Below, in pieces: positions 26,766 through 35,204 of a stretch of DNA of 48,286 nt. The DNA lies in NCBI GenBank assembly GCA_052148155.1, contig JBKQIY010000192.1, forward strand, positions 1-48,286, given 5' to 3'. The notes under the pieces were generated by a model. That model was not told the origin of the DNA. It ran no database searches and saw only the letters and a list, made by a program, of their open reading frames with translations. The stretch's first letter is position 1; every line of letters starts with the position of its first letter. The position numbers and the translations under genes are program-made. Source of the stretch: JBBQER01 sp052148155 (GTDB lineage: Bacteria > Actinomycetota > Acidimicrobiia > IMCC26256 > PALSA-610).

Positions 26766-28034
26766 ATGGCCCGGGTCAGTGCTGCGCGCTCATCGACCAT
26801 CAACGAGGAGCCCGACCACACGGTCGTGACTCCCGCGGTCGTGGCGCGCCAGGCGATCTATGACTCGCGGTTGCGTCACGTCGCCTATGAGCTCCTGTTC
26901 CGACCGATGTCGGACGCGGGTGTGCAGTTGGGCGACGCCGACGCCGCGACCGCGCAGGTATTGCTGACTGCGTTCAGTGATGTCGGCCTCGACAACCTTG
27001 TCGGCGTGCACCGCGCGTTCGTCAACGTCCCGTACGCGTTTCTCACCGCCGGTCTGTGCTGCGCCCTGCCGACAGATCGGGTTGTCTTGGAGATCCTCGA
27101 GAATGTGCAGGTCGACCGTGACGTCGTCGAGGTCGCGCGCGGGCTCGTGGCTGCCGGCCACACCCTTGCTCTCGACGACTTCGTGTTCCAAGACGGCATG
27201 GAGGACCTGGTCGAGCTGGCCGACATCGTCAAGCTCGACGTGCTGGCTCTCAGCCCCAGGGAGTTGGGACGACAGGTCGAGCTGCTCCGCCCCTACGGCG
27301 TGACACTTTTGGCGGAGAAGATCGAGGCCGCAGGGAGTATCGACGAACTGCGAGCGATGGGCTTCGAGTACTTCCAAGGTTTCGCGCTGCAACGACCCGT
27401 CACCGTCCATGCCCGCGCCACCGGCGTCAACAAGGCTGTCCTGGTGCAGATCCTTTCGGGGCTGCACGACCCGAACGTCACCGCCGCCGATCTCGTCGAC
27501 ACTGTCGGTCGTGATCCTTCGATTGCGTATGCGCTCTTGCGGATCCTGAACAGCGCTCACCTGTCGTTGGAGCGGAAGGTCAGTTCGCTTCACCAGGCGC
27601 TGGTGCTTCTCGGCGTCGACGGGCTCCGGAACTGGACGACGATGATGGTCATGAGTCGCCTCGCTTGCGACTCGCAGGAAACGTTTTCCGCAGCGCTCAT
27701 CCGGGCCAAGATGTGCGAGCTTTGTGCGACAGGCCCTGGCGCGGACGGCGCCGTCGCGTTCACTGCCGGTCTGTTGTCGGCGTTACCCGGCCTGCTGGAG
27801 CGGCCGTTGGCCGATGTTGTCGACGAGCTGGCACTCGCTCCCGAGCTGCGCTCGGCGTTGCTCGACGGCCAGGGGCCGGTCGGGCAGGTGCTGGGATGGG
27901 TACTCGGTTATGAGGCGCAGGACCGGGAGCTGCTCGTCGAACTCGGTGCGCCGCCCCTGATCGCACACGCGTTCATCGATGCCGTCCAGTGGTCGCGAAC
28001 GTTCGCCGGCGGGCTCTCGCACTCCCGTCACTGA
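26766..28034 (+). CDS. EAL-HDOD (YuxH-type) signalling protein
   Basis: 422 aa. Residues about 20-225 are an EAL domain in which the EAL triad reads YELLFRP. FVNVP, LEILEN, LALDDF, VKLD, AEKIE and QGFALQRP preserve most metal and c-di-GMP positions, though EKIE replaces the usual AEGVE. Residues about 230-420 are an HDOD domain (DLVDTVGRDPSIAYALLRILNSA, LVLLGVDGLRNW). YuxH-type proteins are usually signalling adaptors rather than confirmed phosphodiesterases. The start codon at 26766 lacks an obvious ribosome-binding site. It overlaps the convergent PPOX-like gene by 7 bp. Confidence 0.9.
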   Translation: MARVSAARSSTINEEPDHTVVTPAVVARQAIYDSRLRHVAYELLFRPMSDAGVQLGDADAATAQVLLTAFSDVGLDNLVGVHRAFVNVPYAFLTAGLCCALPTDRVVLEILENVQVDRDVVEVARGLVAAGHTLALDDFVFQDGMEDLVELADIVKLDVLALSPRELGRQVELLRPYGVTLLAEKIEAAGSIDELRAMGFEYFQGFALQRPVTVHARATGVNKAVLVQILSGLHDPNVTAADLVDTVGRDPSIAYALLRILNSAHLSLERKVSSLHQALVLLGVDGLRNWTTMMVMSRLACDSQETFSAALIRAKMCELCATGPGADGAVAFTAGLLSALPGLLERPLADVVDELALAPELRSALLDGQGPVGQVLGWVLGYEAQDRELLVELGAPPLIAHAFIDAVQWSRTFAGGLSHSRH

Positions 28035-28753
28035 CCAGGGTGACGGCGGGACACGAGGTCGATGATGTAGGCGGGGACCGCGACCGGATCAGTCGAGCAC
28101 GGATCCGGGATCGGCGACTGCGCGACGAGGCTCACCGGAACTTCGCCGGCCCACACCGGCAGCTGAAGATCCCCGCGTTCGTCGATCGGTCCGCCGGTGC
28201 GGACTTTGGCCGCGCCTTCGCTGATCGGAAGGCGGAGGATGAGCGTGGTTCGGAACTCGTCGGCCGTCGGTGGTCGCGCGTCGGAGCTTCGACCGGGAGC
28301 GAGGTGGTCGAGGAGTCCGGCGGCGACGCGGTGCATCTCGGCGGAATCGGTGACTCGCTCGGCTCGGCCGAACAGCACAACGGATCGGTAGTTCATCGAG
28401 TGGTGAAAGGCCGAACGGGCGAACACGAGCCCGTCGAGCAACGTCACAGTCACACACACGTCGATGCCGTCGGCGAGGTGGCGGAGCATGTCGTTCCCGG
28501 CCGCACCGTGGATGTACAGATCGTCGTCGATCCGCACGTACGTCATTGGGAGCACGACAGGTCCGTGTTCGGCGACGAAACCGACGTGACAGACGAGCGC
28601 TTCATCGAGCACGGTGTTGACCAATGCCCGATGATGACTGCCGCGGTCGCGCTGACGTCTGGGCGCCGATCGCGGCGTTGAAACGAGCGAGTCGACGCTC
28701 TGATCGGTAGCCACCCGCCGAGGTTCGCATACCGACGCGGCGTCCGCTCGCAT
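28028..28753 (-). CDS. PPOX/flavin-nucleotide-binding-like protein
   Basis: 241 aa with the split-barrel FMN-binding fold of pyridoxamine-phosphate-oxidase-like proteins: LVNTVLDEALVCHVGFV, PVVLPMTYVRIDDDLYIHGAAGN, DVCVTVTLLDGLVFARSAFHHSMNYRSVVLFG. It is probably an FMN- or F420-dependent reductase or a flavin-nucleotide binding protein rather than a true PdxH. The ATG at 28753 directly follows the aminotransferase TAA, so it is translationally coupled and is the last gene of the long minus-strand cluster. A GTG at 28714 is an alternative start. Confidence 0.85.
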   Translation of the reverse strand: MRADAASVCEPRRVATDQSVDSLVSTPRSAPRRQRDRGSHHRALVNTVLDEALVCHVGFVAEHGPVVLPMTYVRIDDDLYIHGAAGNDMLRHLADGIDVCVTVTLLDGLVFARSAFHHSMNYRSVVLFGRAERVTDSAEMHRVAAGLLDHLAPGRSSDARPPTADEFRTTLILRLPISEGAAKVRTGGPIDERGDLQLPVWAGEVPVSLVAQSPIPDPCSTDPVAVPAYIIDLVSRRHPGQ

Positions 28754-30013
28754 TTACGGAGCCGTCGCGGCGAGGGCCGCGTCGAATGCGGTGAGCGCAT
28801 GGTCGATCTCAGCTTCGCTCACGACCAGGGGTGGCATGAAACGGACGACATTCGAGTCCGCACCACACGACATCAACACGAGGTGGTGTGCCTGCAGGCA
28901 GTGCGCCAAGATGTCGCTGGTACGCGAGGTGCCGGGCGATCCGTCCGCGTTCGTCAGCTCGGCCGCGACCATCAGCCCCAATCCACGTACGTCGCCCACG
29001 CCGGTATGGCGCGACTGGAGGTCGCGCAGCCCGTCGAACAGTCGGCGGCCGCGGGCCGCCGACCGGATCACCAGCTGTTCGTCGAGGATGACGTCGATCG
29101 TCGCGAGCGCGGCCGCGCATCCCATCGGGTTGGCGCCGTACGTGCCGCCGTGCGCGCCACGATGCCAGCGCGCCATCAGCTCGGCCCGCGCGCCGATCGC
29201 CGCGATCGGAAATCCTGACGCGATGCCCTTGGCCATCACCATGATGTCGGGTTCGACCCCCGAGTGTTCGACCGCGAACATGCGGCCGGTGCGCGCGAAT
29301 CCGGTTTGCACCTCATCGGCGACGAACACGATCCCGTTTTCGGCGCATATGTCGGCGACACCTTGCACGAACGCGACCGGTGCCGGCAGGTAGCCGCCTT
29401 CGCCGAGCACGGGTTCCATGACAAACGCCGCAGTCTCGGACGGCGCAGACTGGGTTCCCAACAACAGACGGAGATCGGCGAGCGCACGCTCGACCGCGGT
29501 CGCGTCGTCGACACGCCACGCGTACGGGCGCGGAAACGTCGTTGCGAAGACGCCGGCCGGCAATGGTTGGTAGCCGGTGCGTATACCGACCTTCGACGTC
29601 GTCATCGCCATCGTGAGATAGGTGCGGCCGTGGAAGCCGCCCTGCACGACGATGACATTCGGCCGGTCCGTGGCGTACCGGGCCAGCTTGACCGCAGCTT
29701 CGGTCGCCTCGGCGCCCGAGTTGGTGAAAAAGAACGTGTCGATGCTGGACGGCGTGATCTGCGCGAGTCGGGTCGCGAGTTGTTCGGGCCGCGGATTGCG
29801 GTAGCAGTTGGCTTGTGCGTGCATGATCTGGCCGGCCTGTTCGCGGATCGCGTCGACGACGCGGGGGTGACTGTGACCGGTGCTCGCGACTGCGATGCCC
29901 GCAGTGAAGTCGAGATATTCCGCGCCGTCGGCGGTAAAGACCATGCAGCCCGAGCCCGACACGACCTCGAGATCGGTGGTGCGGAACCAGACGTCGCTCA
30001 GATGCGACCCCAT
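28754..30013 (-). CDS. Class III PLP-dependent aminotransferase (GabT-like)
   Basis: 419 aa. Fold type I aminotransferase: TFFFTNSGAEATEAAVKLAR (PLP phosphate contact), VVQGGFHGRTYLTMAMT, VFVADEVQTGFARTG (cofactor Asp), and MVMAKGIASGFPI with the Schiff-base Lys. It resembles 4-aminobutyrate or other omega-amino-acid aminotransferases. The ATG at 30013 has a perfect AGGAGG 8 nt upstream. A nitrogen-handling enzyme next to two amidohydrolases suggests that the substrate of the cluster may contain nitrogen, or that an amine is released; this is inference. Confidence 0.93.
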   Translation of the reverse strand: MGSHLSDVWFRTTDLEVVSGSGCMVFTADGAEYLDFTAGIAVASTGHSHPRVVDAIREQAGQIMHAQANCYRNPRPEQLATRLAQITPSSIDTFFFTNSGAEATEAAVKLARYATDRPNVIVVQGGFHGRTYLTMAMTTSKVGIRTGYQPLPAGVFATTFPRPYAWRVDDATAVERALADLRLLLGTQSAPSETAAFVMEPVLGEGGYLPAPVAFVQGVADICAENGIVFVADEVQTGFARTGRMFAVEHSGVEPDIMVMAKGIASGFPIAAIGARAELMARWHRGAHGGTYGANPMGCAAALATIDVILDEQLVIRSAARGRRLFDGLRDLQSRHTGVGDVRGLGLMVAAELTNADGSPGTSRTSDILAHCLQAHHLVLMSCGADSNVVRFMPPLVVSEAEIDHALTAFDAALAATAP

Positions 30014-30027
30014 GATCGATCCTCCTG

Positions 30028-31158
30028 TTAGCGCGTGAGCACCACGCAGCATGCGTTGGCGCCGCGTCCGACGGTGTGCGCGAGCCCGACACGTGCGCCT
30101 TCGACCTGACGAGGTCCGGCTTCGCCGCGAAGTTGGGAGACCAACTCGATGACCTGTCCGAGCGCGGAGGCGCCGAGCGGCTCGCCTTTTGACAGCAGTC
30201 CGCCGCTCGGATTGACCGGCCGGGTCCCACCGACCGAGGTGGAGCCCGATGCGAGCAGCTTCTCCTGTTCGCCCGGCTCGCACAGGCCGAGTTCCTGGTA
30301 GGCGAGAAGCTCCCGTGCAGCATCGGTGTCTTGACACTCGACGACGTCGACGTCTTCGGGACCGACGCCGGCTTCCTCGTAGGCGTCGCGGGCGGCGAGC
30401 GTCGAAGGCGGGACGATATCCGTGTCGTCGATCCCCGACAGGGGAGTGGCTTCGCCGAGCACGCTGCCGGGAAGGTGGGAACGCAAACGCGCCGACGCCA
30501 ACGTCACCGACCCCGCGCTCGCGTCGGCCGCGCGCCGCAGGACGATCGCTGCTGCACCCTCGTTCGGCGAGCACAACATCCACAGGTGCAACGGTTCGCA
30601 CACGACTCGCGACGCGAGCACGGCTTCGGCCGTGACCTCCTTGCGGAACATCGCGTTGGGGTTGTCCACCCCGTGTCGGCGGTTCTTGATGACGACTTGC
30701 GCGAGGTGCTCTTTCGTGAGGCCGGCCTCGCGCAGCAGGCGTTGCGCGCGCAATGCGAAGTAGGCCGGCGTCGCGGCGAGGCCGGCCTCCTCGCGCCACG
30801 GCTCGAAGAACGACGAGCGGATGATCCCCTTGGGCATCTTCTCGACCCCGAACACGAGCACGCAGTCGTATTGTCCGGCGCGGATCGCGCCTGCCGCGAG
30901 CTGCAATGCGGCACCGCCGCTCGCGCAGCCGGCCTCGACGTCGACGATCGGCATTCCGGTCCGTGCTAATGCGCCGAGCACCTTGTGGCCCGAGGCGACG
31001 CCGCCGTACGCGGTGCCGCAGAACGCGGCGTCGAAGCGGGGATCGCCGGCCTCGGCGAGCGCGGCGCGTACCGCAACCACGCCCATGTCAGTATTCGTGA
31101 GCCCGTCGAACCGTCCGAACGGATGGATCCCCACTCCGGCAATCTCGACGCCGCTCAT
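30028..31158 (-). CDS. Thiolase-like lipid-transfer protein (SCP-x/Ltp type)
   Basis: 376 aa thiolase-fold protein of the SCP-x/lipid-transfer branch. C78 lies in VEAGCASGGAAL, and NPSGGLLSKGEPLGASALGQ and GRGANACCVVL are typical C-terminal motifs. Members act as thiolases or, when paired with a DUF35 protein, as retro-aldolases in steroid side-chain removal (Ltp2 with ChsH2). Here the DUF35 gene overlaps its start by 4 bp (ATGA), which favours a complex. Thiolase versus aldolase activity cannot be decided by inspection. Confidence 0.9.
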   Translation of the reverse strand: MSGVEIAGVGIHPFGRFDGLTNTDMGVVAVRAALAEAGDPRFDAAFCGTAYGGVASGHKVLGALARTGMPIVDVEAGCASGGAALQLAAGAIRAGQYDCVLVFGVEKMPKGIIRSSFFEPWREEAGLAATPAYFALRAQRLLREAGLTKEHLAQVVIKNRRHGVDNPNAMFRKEVTAEAVLASRVVCEPLHLWMLCSPNEGAAAIVLRRAADASAGSVTLASARLRSHLPGSVLGEATPLSGIDDTDIVPPSTLAARDAYEEAGVGPEDVDVVECQDTDAARELLAYQELGLCEPGEQEKLLASGSTSVGGTRPVNPSGGLLSKGEPLGASALGQVIELVSQLRGEAGPRQVEGARVGLAHTVGRGANACCVVLTR

Positions 31159-31565
31159 GGGTGTGCTGCCGCCTTGAACGCCCAGGTGGTCACCGTTTCG
31201 CCGTTCTCCAACGGCAACGTTTCGGCGACAAGTCTCATACGCTGGCCGAAGGCGAGCTGGGACGGATCCGGCTCGGTCAAACGGGTGATGACACGGAGCT
31301 GCTCGCGTCCGAGTTCGACGACTCCGAAACCGAACGGAATCGTGCCCGCGTAGCCGGGTGGCGCCGCGGTCACCGCGGTCCACGCCCACAGGGTGCCCTC
31401 GGTCGACAGTACGACGGTCTCGACGTCGGTCGTGCCTGCGTACGGACACGTGTCCAGCTCGGGAAAGTGGAACCGTCCACTCGACGGCGAGTAGCCGCCG
31501 ACAAGCACGATCGAGCCGTCGTCGTGCATCTCGAACAGTCCGTCGGTGATCGCGCGGGGCGGCAC
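31155..31565 (-). CDS. DUF35 OB-fold protein with degenerate zinc ribbon
   Basis: 136 aa. The C-terminal OB fold is clear (LSTEGTLWAWTAVTAAPPGY, IPFGFGVVELG, RLTEPDP). The usual N-terminal rubredoxin-like zinc ribbon is recognisable, but three of four Cys positions are replaced (S26, S29, A43; only C40 remains), so zinc binding looks lost. DUF35 proteins bind acyl-CoA and partner thiolase-like enzymes. GTG start directly abuts the CoA-transferase stop, and its stop overlaps the thiolase start. Confidence 0.87.
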   Translation of the reverse strand: MPPRAITDGLFEMHDDGSIVLVGGYSPSSGRFHFPELDTCPYAGTTDVETVVLSTEGTLWAWTAVTAAPPGYAGTIPFGFGVVELGREQLRVITRLTEPDPSQLAFGQRMRLVAETLPLENGETVTTWAFKAAAHP

Positions 31566-32768
31566 TCAGATCACGCCCAGCTCGGATAGCCGGTCGAGCT
31601 CGTCGTCGGGAACGTCGCAGAGCTCCCCGAGCACCTCACGGGTGTGCGTGCCGAGCCGCGGCGCGCCGGCCGGCGCGGCAGGCGTCTCGCCCACCCGCCG
31701 CGGGAACGGCGCCTGTTGGCGGATCGGTCCGATCACCGGGTCGTCGACGGTGACGAGGTCGGACCGGTCGATCATGTGCGGGTCGGCGAAGATGTCAGCC
31801 GCGGTGTACGCGGTGGCGACCGGCACGTCGCAGGCGACGCAGCGTTCCTCGATGTCACGGGCTTCGAGTGTCGCGGTCCAGTCGGCCACCAGACCGTTGA
31901 TCACATCGCCGTGGGCGGCGCGATCAGCGAGCTTGGAGAAGCGCGGGTCGTCGAGGAGCTCGGATCGGTTCATCGCCTTGCACAAGCGGGCGAAGTTCGT
32001 GTCGGAGCCGGCGACGATACACACGTACTTGCCGTCGTGTGTGGGGTAGTTATCGAGCGGCGCTGAGTTCGCGAGCCGGTTGCCTTCGCGGGAACGGACG
32101 ATACCCAGGCGGTCGTAGGCGGCGAGGGTCCACTCGAGGATTCGGAGCGCGCCGCCGTAGAGTGCGGCGTCGATCACCGCTCCGGTGCCGTCCCGGGCGT
32201 CTCGTGCGTAGAGCGCACTGACCGCCGCGTGGGCTGCGAACACGCCGGTCAGATAGTCGGAGATTGTCACGCCGACGCGTACCGGGGGACGGTCGGGATA
32301 GCCGGTGAGGTGCAACAGTCCGCCGTATCCGATCCCGACCCGGTCGAGTCCAGGACGGGGCGCGTACGGGCCGTCCTGACCGAACATCGAGATGCGTACC
32401 GTGATCAGCCGGTCGGCCAGACGGTTCGGGTCGATGTTCCATTGTTCGAGTGTGCCCGGCCGGAAGTTCTCGACGAGGACGTCGGACGTCGCGGCGAGAC
32501 GACGGAGCAGGTCTTGGCCTTGCGCGGTGTGCAGGTCGAGCGTCACGCTCTTGCGGCCGCGGCCTTCGACCGCCCAGAACAGCGAGTATTGGCCGTCATC
32601 GCCGCCGGTGTCGACGAACGGGCCGATCTCGCGCATGAAGTCGCCGCGCTTGGGTTGTTCGATCTTGATGACTTCGGCGCCCTGCTCGCCGAGCAGACCA
32701 GCGCAGAAAGGTGCCGCGATGCGCGTCCCGAGGTCGAGCACGCGTAGCCCTGCGAGCGGCCCGGTCAA
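31566..32768 (-). CDS. CaiB/BaiF (class III) CoA-transferase
   Basis: 400 aa family III CoA-transferase, moving CoA between carboxylic acids. Motifs: GLRVLDLGTRIAAPFCAGLLGEQGAEVIKIE, LVENFRPG, GYGGLLHLTGYPDRPPVRVG, and VTISDYLTGVFA, whose Asp corresponds to the catalytic aspartate. The TTG start at 32768 overlaps the crotonase stop (TTGA) and has GGAA upstream, indicating coupling. It probably activates an acid produced upstream in the pathway as its CoA thioester without ATP. Confidence 0.92.
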   Translation of the reverse strand: MTGPLAGLRVLDLGTRIAAPFCAGLLGEQGAEVIKIEQPKRGDFMREIGPFVDTGGDDGQYSLFWAVEGRGRKSVTLDLHTAQGQDLLRRLAATSDVLVENFRPGTLEQWNIDPNRLADRLITVRISMFGQDGPYAPRPGLDRVGIGYGGLLHLTGYPDRPPVRVGVTISDYLTGVFAAHAAVSALYARDARDGTGAVIDAALYGGALRILEWTLAAYDRLGIVRSREGNRLANSAPLDNYPTHDGKYVCIVAGSDTNFARLCKAMNRSELLDDPRFSKLADRAAHGDVINGLVADWTATLEARDIEERCVACDVPVATAYTAADIFADPHMIDRSDLVTVDDPVIGPIRQQAPFPRRVGETPAAPAGAPRLGTHTREVLGELCDVPDDELDRLSELGVI

Positions 32769-33601
32769 CGCGTTCCCTGCTCGTCGGACTGTTCGCGCTT
32801 CGCTGCGTCCATCCCGCCCTGCTTTCGGGCGTCGAGTTTTGTCAGCGCGGTCGGTGTGTTGGACACGAATTGGTGCAGCATGAAGTGGTATTGCCAGCTC
32901 TGGCGTTGTCCCATGAGATCGACCATGTGGTTGATCGACGCCTTGACCATCTCGGCGGTGAGCGCCGGGACGAGCGCGATCTTGGCGGCCATCTCGTTGG
33001 CCGCGGCGGCGAGTTCGGCGCGCGGCACGACACGATTCACGAGGCCGTACCGTTCGGCCTCGGAGGCGGAGAACGTCTCGGCGCAGAACAAGAACTCTTT
33101 CGCTTTGCGGGGCCCGAGCTCCCACGGTTCGATGAGAAGCTCGACCCCTACCCCTGACATGCGCAGCACCGGGTTCGAGAAGCGGGCGTCGTCCGCGGCG
33201 ACGATCAGATCGCACATGCAGGCGAGCATCAGCCCCGCGGCCGAGCACGTGCCCTGCACCGCCGCGACCGTGACCTTGCGAAAATCGCGGATGCGTACGA
33301 GCTTGTCGAAGTACATGGTCTGTTCGTGCGCGAGCTTGCCTTCGGGGGTGTCGCGCATCGCGGCCCAATGTTCTTCGCCGGCGAGCAACTCTTTCAGATC
33401 GTGTCCGGCGGAGAAATGTTTACCTTGGGCGGCGAGCACGACGACGCGTACCTCGCCGTCGTCCTCGGCGAGATCGAACGCTGCGTCGAGCTCGTCGATC
33501 AGTCGGCTGTTCTGTGCGTTGGCGGCGTCGGGTCGAGCGAGCGTGATCGTCGCGACCGGTCCGTCGACCGAGTAGTGAATCGTCTCGAATGCCGGGGCCA
33601 C
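32765..33601 (-). CDS. Crotonase-fold protein lacking both hydratase glutamates
   Basis: 278 aa enoyl-CoA hydratase/isomerase-superfamily protein: VATITLARPDAANAQN, KHFSAGHDLKELL (oxyanion loop, CoA binding), AAVQGTCSAAGLMLACMCDLIVAADDARF. By alignment to typical crotonases, the two catalytic glutamates correspond to M125 and V145 (NPVL instead of NPE-). A classical hydratase reaction is therefore unlikely; isomerase, hydrolase or lyase chemistry is possible. GTG start at 33601, 41 nt after the cupredoxin stop. Confidence 0.88.
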   Translation of the reverse strand: MAPAFETIHYSVDGPVATITLARPDAANAQNSRLIDELDAAFDLAEDDGEVRVVVLAAQGKHFSAGHDLKELLAGEEHWAAMRDTPEGKLAHEQTMYFDKLVRIRDFRKVTVAAVQGTCSAAGLMLACMCDLIVAADDARFSNPVLRMSGVGVELLIEPWELGPRKAKEFLFCAETFSASEAERYGLVNRVVPRAELAAAANEMAAKIALVPALTAEMVKASINHMVDLMGQRQSWQYHFMLHQFVSNTPTALTKLDARKQGGMDAAKREQSDEQGTR

Positions 33602-33642
33602 TGACTCGGATGCTAGCGGCCGTCTCCGCGGCTGCTTGACGC

Positions 33643-33990
33643 CTACGTGACAGTGAGGATGCCGTGCATTTGCGAGTGGATCTTGCAGTGGAACTTGTAC
33701 GTTCCGGCCGCGGGCGCCGTGAACGTCGCGGTCGCGCCGGCATCCACCGTCACATCGAACGACTTTCCGTCGTCGGAGGTGACGGTGTGGGTGACGGTGT
33801 CATGATTCGCGACAGTGACGGTCGAGCCTGCCTTGACCGGTGTGGTCGTGAACGTGAGGTTCTTGATACTCACGCCGGCCGCGCTGGCCGACCCGCCGCT
33901 ACTGGCGCAACCGGCGAGCACGAGCACCAGCGCGCACGCCACAGTGACGACAACCGTGCGTGACCTGAAGGAGCGGGGGAGTGTCTGCAT
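33643..33990 (-). CDS. Cupredoxin-domain lipoprotein
   Basis: 115 aa. A lipoprotein signal (hydrophobic stretch then LAGC, C28) anchors it outside the membrane. The mature part is a plastocyanin/azurin-like beta domain with NHDTVTHTV (first His) and the Cys-X2-His-X3-Met-like end FHCKIHSQMHGILTV, giving a type 1 copper site of His, Cys, His, Met. It would be an extracytoplasmic electron carrier. The ATG at 33990 starts the lipoprotein signal; the gene sits between acyl-CoA dehydrogenase (32 nt) and crotonase (41 nt), an odd place for an exported protein. Confidence 0.9.
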   Translation of the reverse strand: MQTLPRSFRSRTVVVTVACALVLVLAGCASSGGSASAAGVSIKNLTFTTTPVKAGSTVTVANHDTVTHTVTSDDGKSFDVTVDAGATATFTAPAAGTYKFHCKIHSQMHGILTVT

Positions 33991-34022
33991 GCCGGAGGAT
34001 ACGGTCGCCTCCGGCGAAACGT

Positions 34023-35204
34023 TCAACGAGGTTCGCGCGGAAGTCCGAGGACACGCTCACCGACGACGTTGCGTTGGATCTCGTTGGTGCCAGCCCAGAT
34101 CGAGCTGGCCTGGTAATAGAGCCAAGACCGCTGCCATGCGCCGTCGCCCGGGTTGTCGTCGGCGCCTCGCCACAGCGGCTGCGCCGGTCCGAGTACCGCC
34201 ATCGCAGTGTCGTGCAGCCGCTTGCTCATTTCACTCCACCAGAGCTTGTTGATGGCGCCGACCGGGCCCGGGTCTTGGCCCTTCGCGGTGCGCGACACGG
34301 CACGCCAGTTGTGAAGTTGGAACATTCGCACTTCGACGAACGCCTGCGCGAGTCGGGGCGCGAGCCGCGGGTCGTCGAATGCGCCGCGTTCGAGGCCGAG
34401 GCGCCACAACTCGTCGACGAGTTGGGCGTGTACGACCAGTTGGCGCGGGTTCACGCCGCGCTCGTGGGTGAGGGTCGAGTTGGCGATGCGCCAACCCTCG
34501 TTGATCGGGCCGACGAGCTGGCCGCCGGGGACGAACACATCGGTGAAGAACACTTCGTTGAATTCGGACTCGTCGGTGATCTGACGCAACGGTCGCACCT
34601 CGACGCCCGGCGCGTGCATATCGACAACCAGCGCCGAAATGCCCTTACTCTTGGGGGCGGCGGGATCGGTGCGTGCGAGGCACCAACCCCAGTCGGCGAA
34701 CTGTGCGTAGCTGGTCCAGACCTTCTGGCCGTTCAGCACGAAGCCGCCGTCGACCGCCTCGGCGCGTGTCGACAGCGACGTGAGGTCGCTGCCGGCGCCG
34801 GGCTCGCTGAACAGCTGGCACCAGATCTCAGACGCGTCGAGGATGCGGGGCAGCCAACGCGACCGTTGTTCGGTTGTGCCGTGTGCGAGCAGCGTCGGGC
34901 CCACGAGGTTGACGCCGATCCGGCCCACGAGCTCAGGAGCGCGGCCGCGGGCGAGTTCCTCGGTGACGATGTAATGCTCGATCGGGCCCGCGCCTCGGCC
35001 GCCGACCTCGCGCGGCCAACCGACGCCTACCCAACGACCCGCCGCGAGCTTTGCCTGCCACACACGACCGAACGCGACCTCGTCGGCGAGGTCGTCGAAC
35101 CGGGGCGGCAGCCCTTTGCCGTACTCCCACGGCAGGTTGGCGCGCAGCCACTCGCGTATCTCCTCTCGCAGTGCCGCTTCGGCGCGTGTGGCCCGCAAAT
35201 CCAT
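34023..35204 (-). CDS. Acyl-CoA dehydrogenase (FadE-type)
   Basis: 393 aa. Flavin-binding segment FSEPGAGSDLTSLSTRA, NGQKVWTSYAQFADW, and the C-terminal SSIWAGTNEIQRNVVGERVLGLPR. The position where SCAD has its catalytic Glu reads AGT, so any base must lie elsewhere, as in other ACAD subgroups including some heteromeric steroid FadEs. The ATG shares one base with the alcohol dehydrogenase stop (TGATG). Part of the 13-gene cluster. Confidence 0.93.
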   Translation of the reverse strand: MDLRATRAEAALREEIREWLRANLPWEYGKGLPPRFDDLADEVAFGRVWQAKLAAGRWVGVGWPREVGGRGAGPIEHYIVTEELARGRAPELVGRIGVNLVGPTLLAHGTTEQRSRWLPRILDASEIWCQLFSEPGAGSDLTSLSTRAEAVDGGFVLNGQKVWTSYAQFADWGWCLARTDPAAPKSKGISALVVDMHAPGVEVRPLRQITDESEFNEVFFTDVFVPGGQLVGPINEGWRIANSTLTHERGVNPRQLVVHAQLVDELWRLGLERGAFDDPRLAPRLAQAFVEVRMFQLHNWRAVSRTAKGQDPGPVGAINKLWWSEMSKRLHDTAMAVLGPAQPLWRGADDNPGDGAWQRSWLYYQASSIWAGTNEIQRNVVGERVLGLPREPR

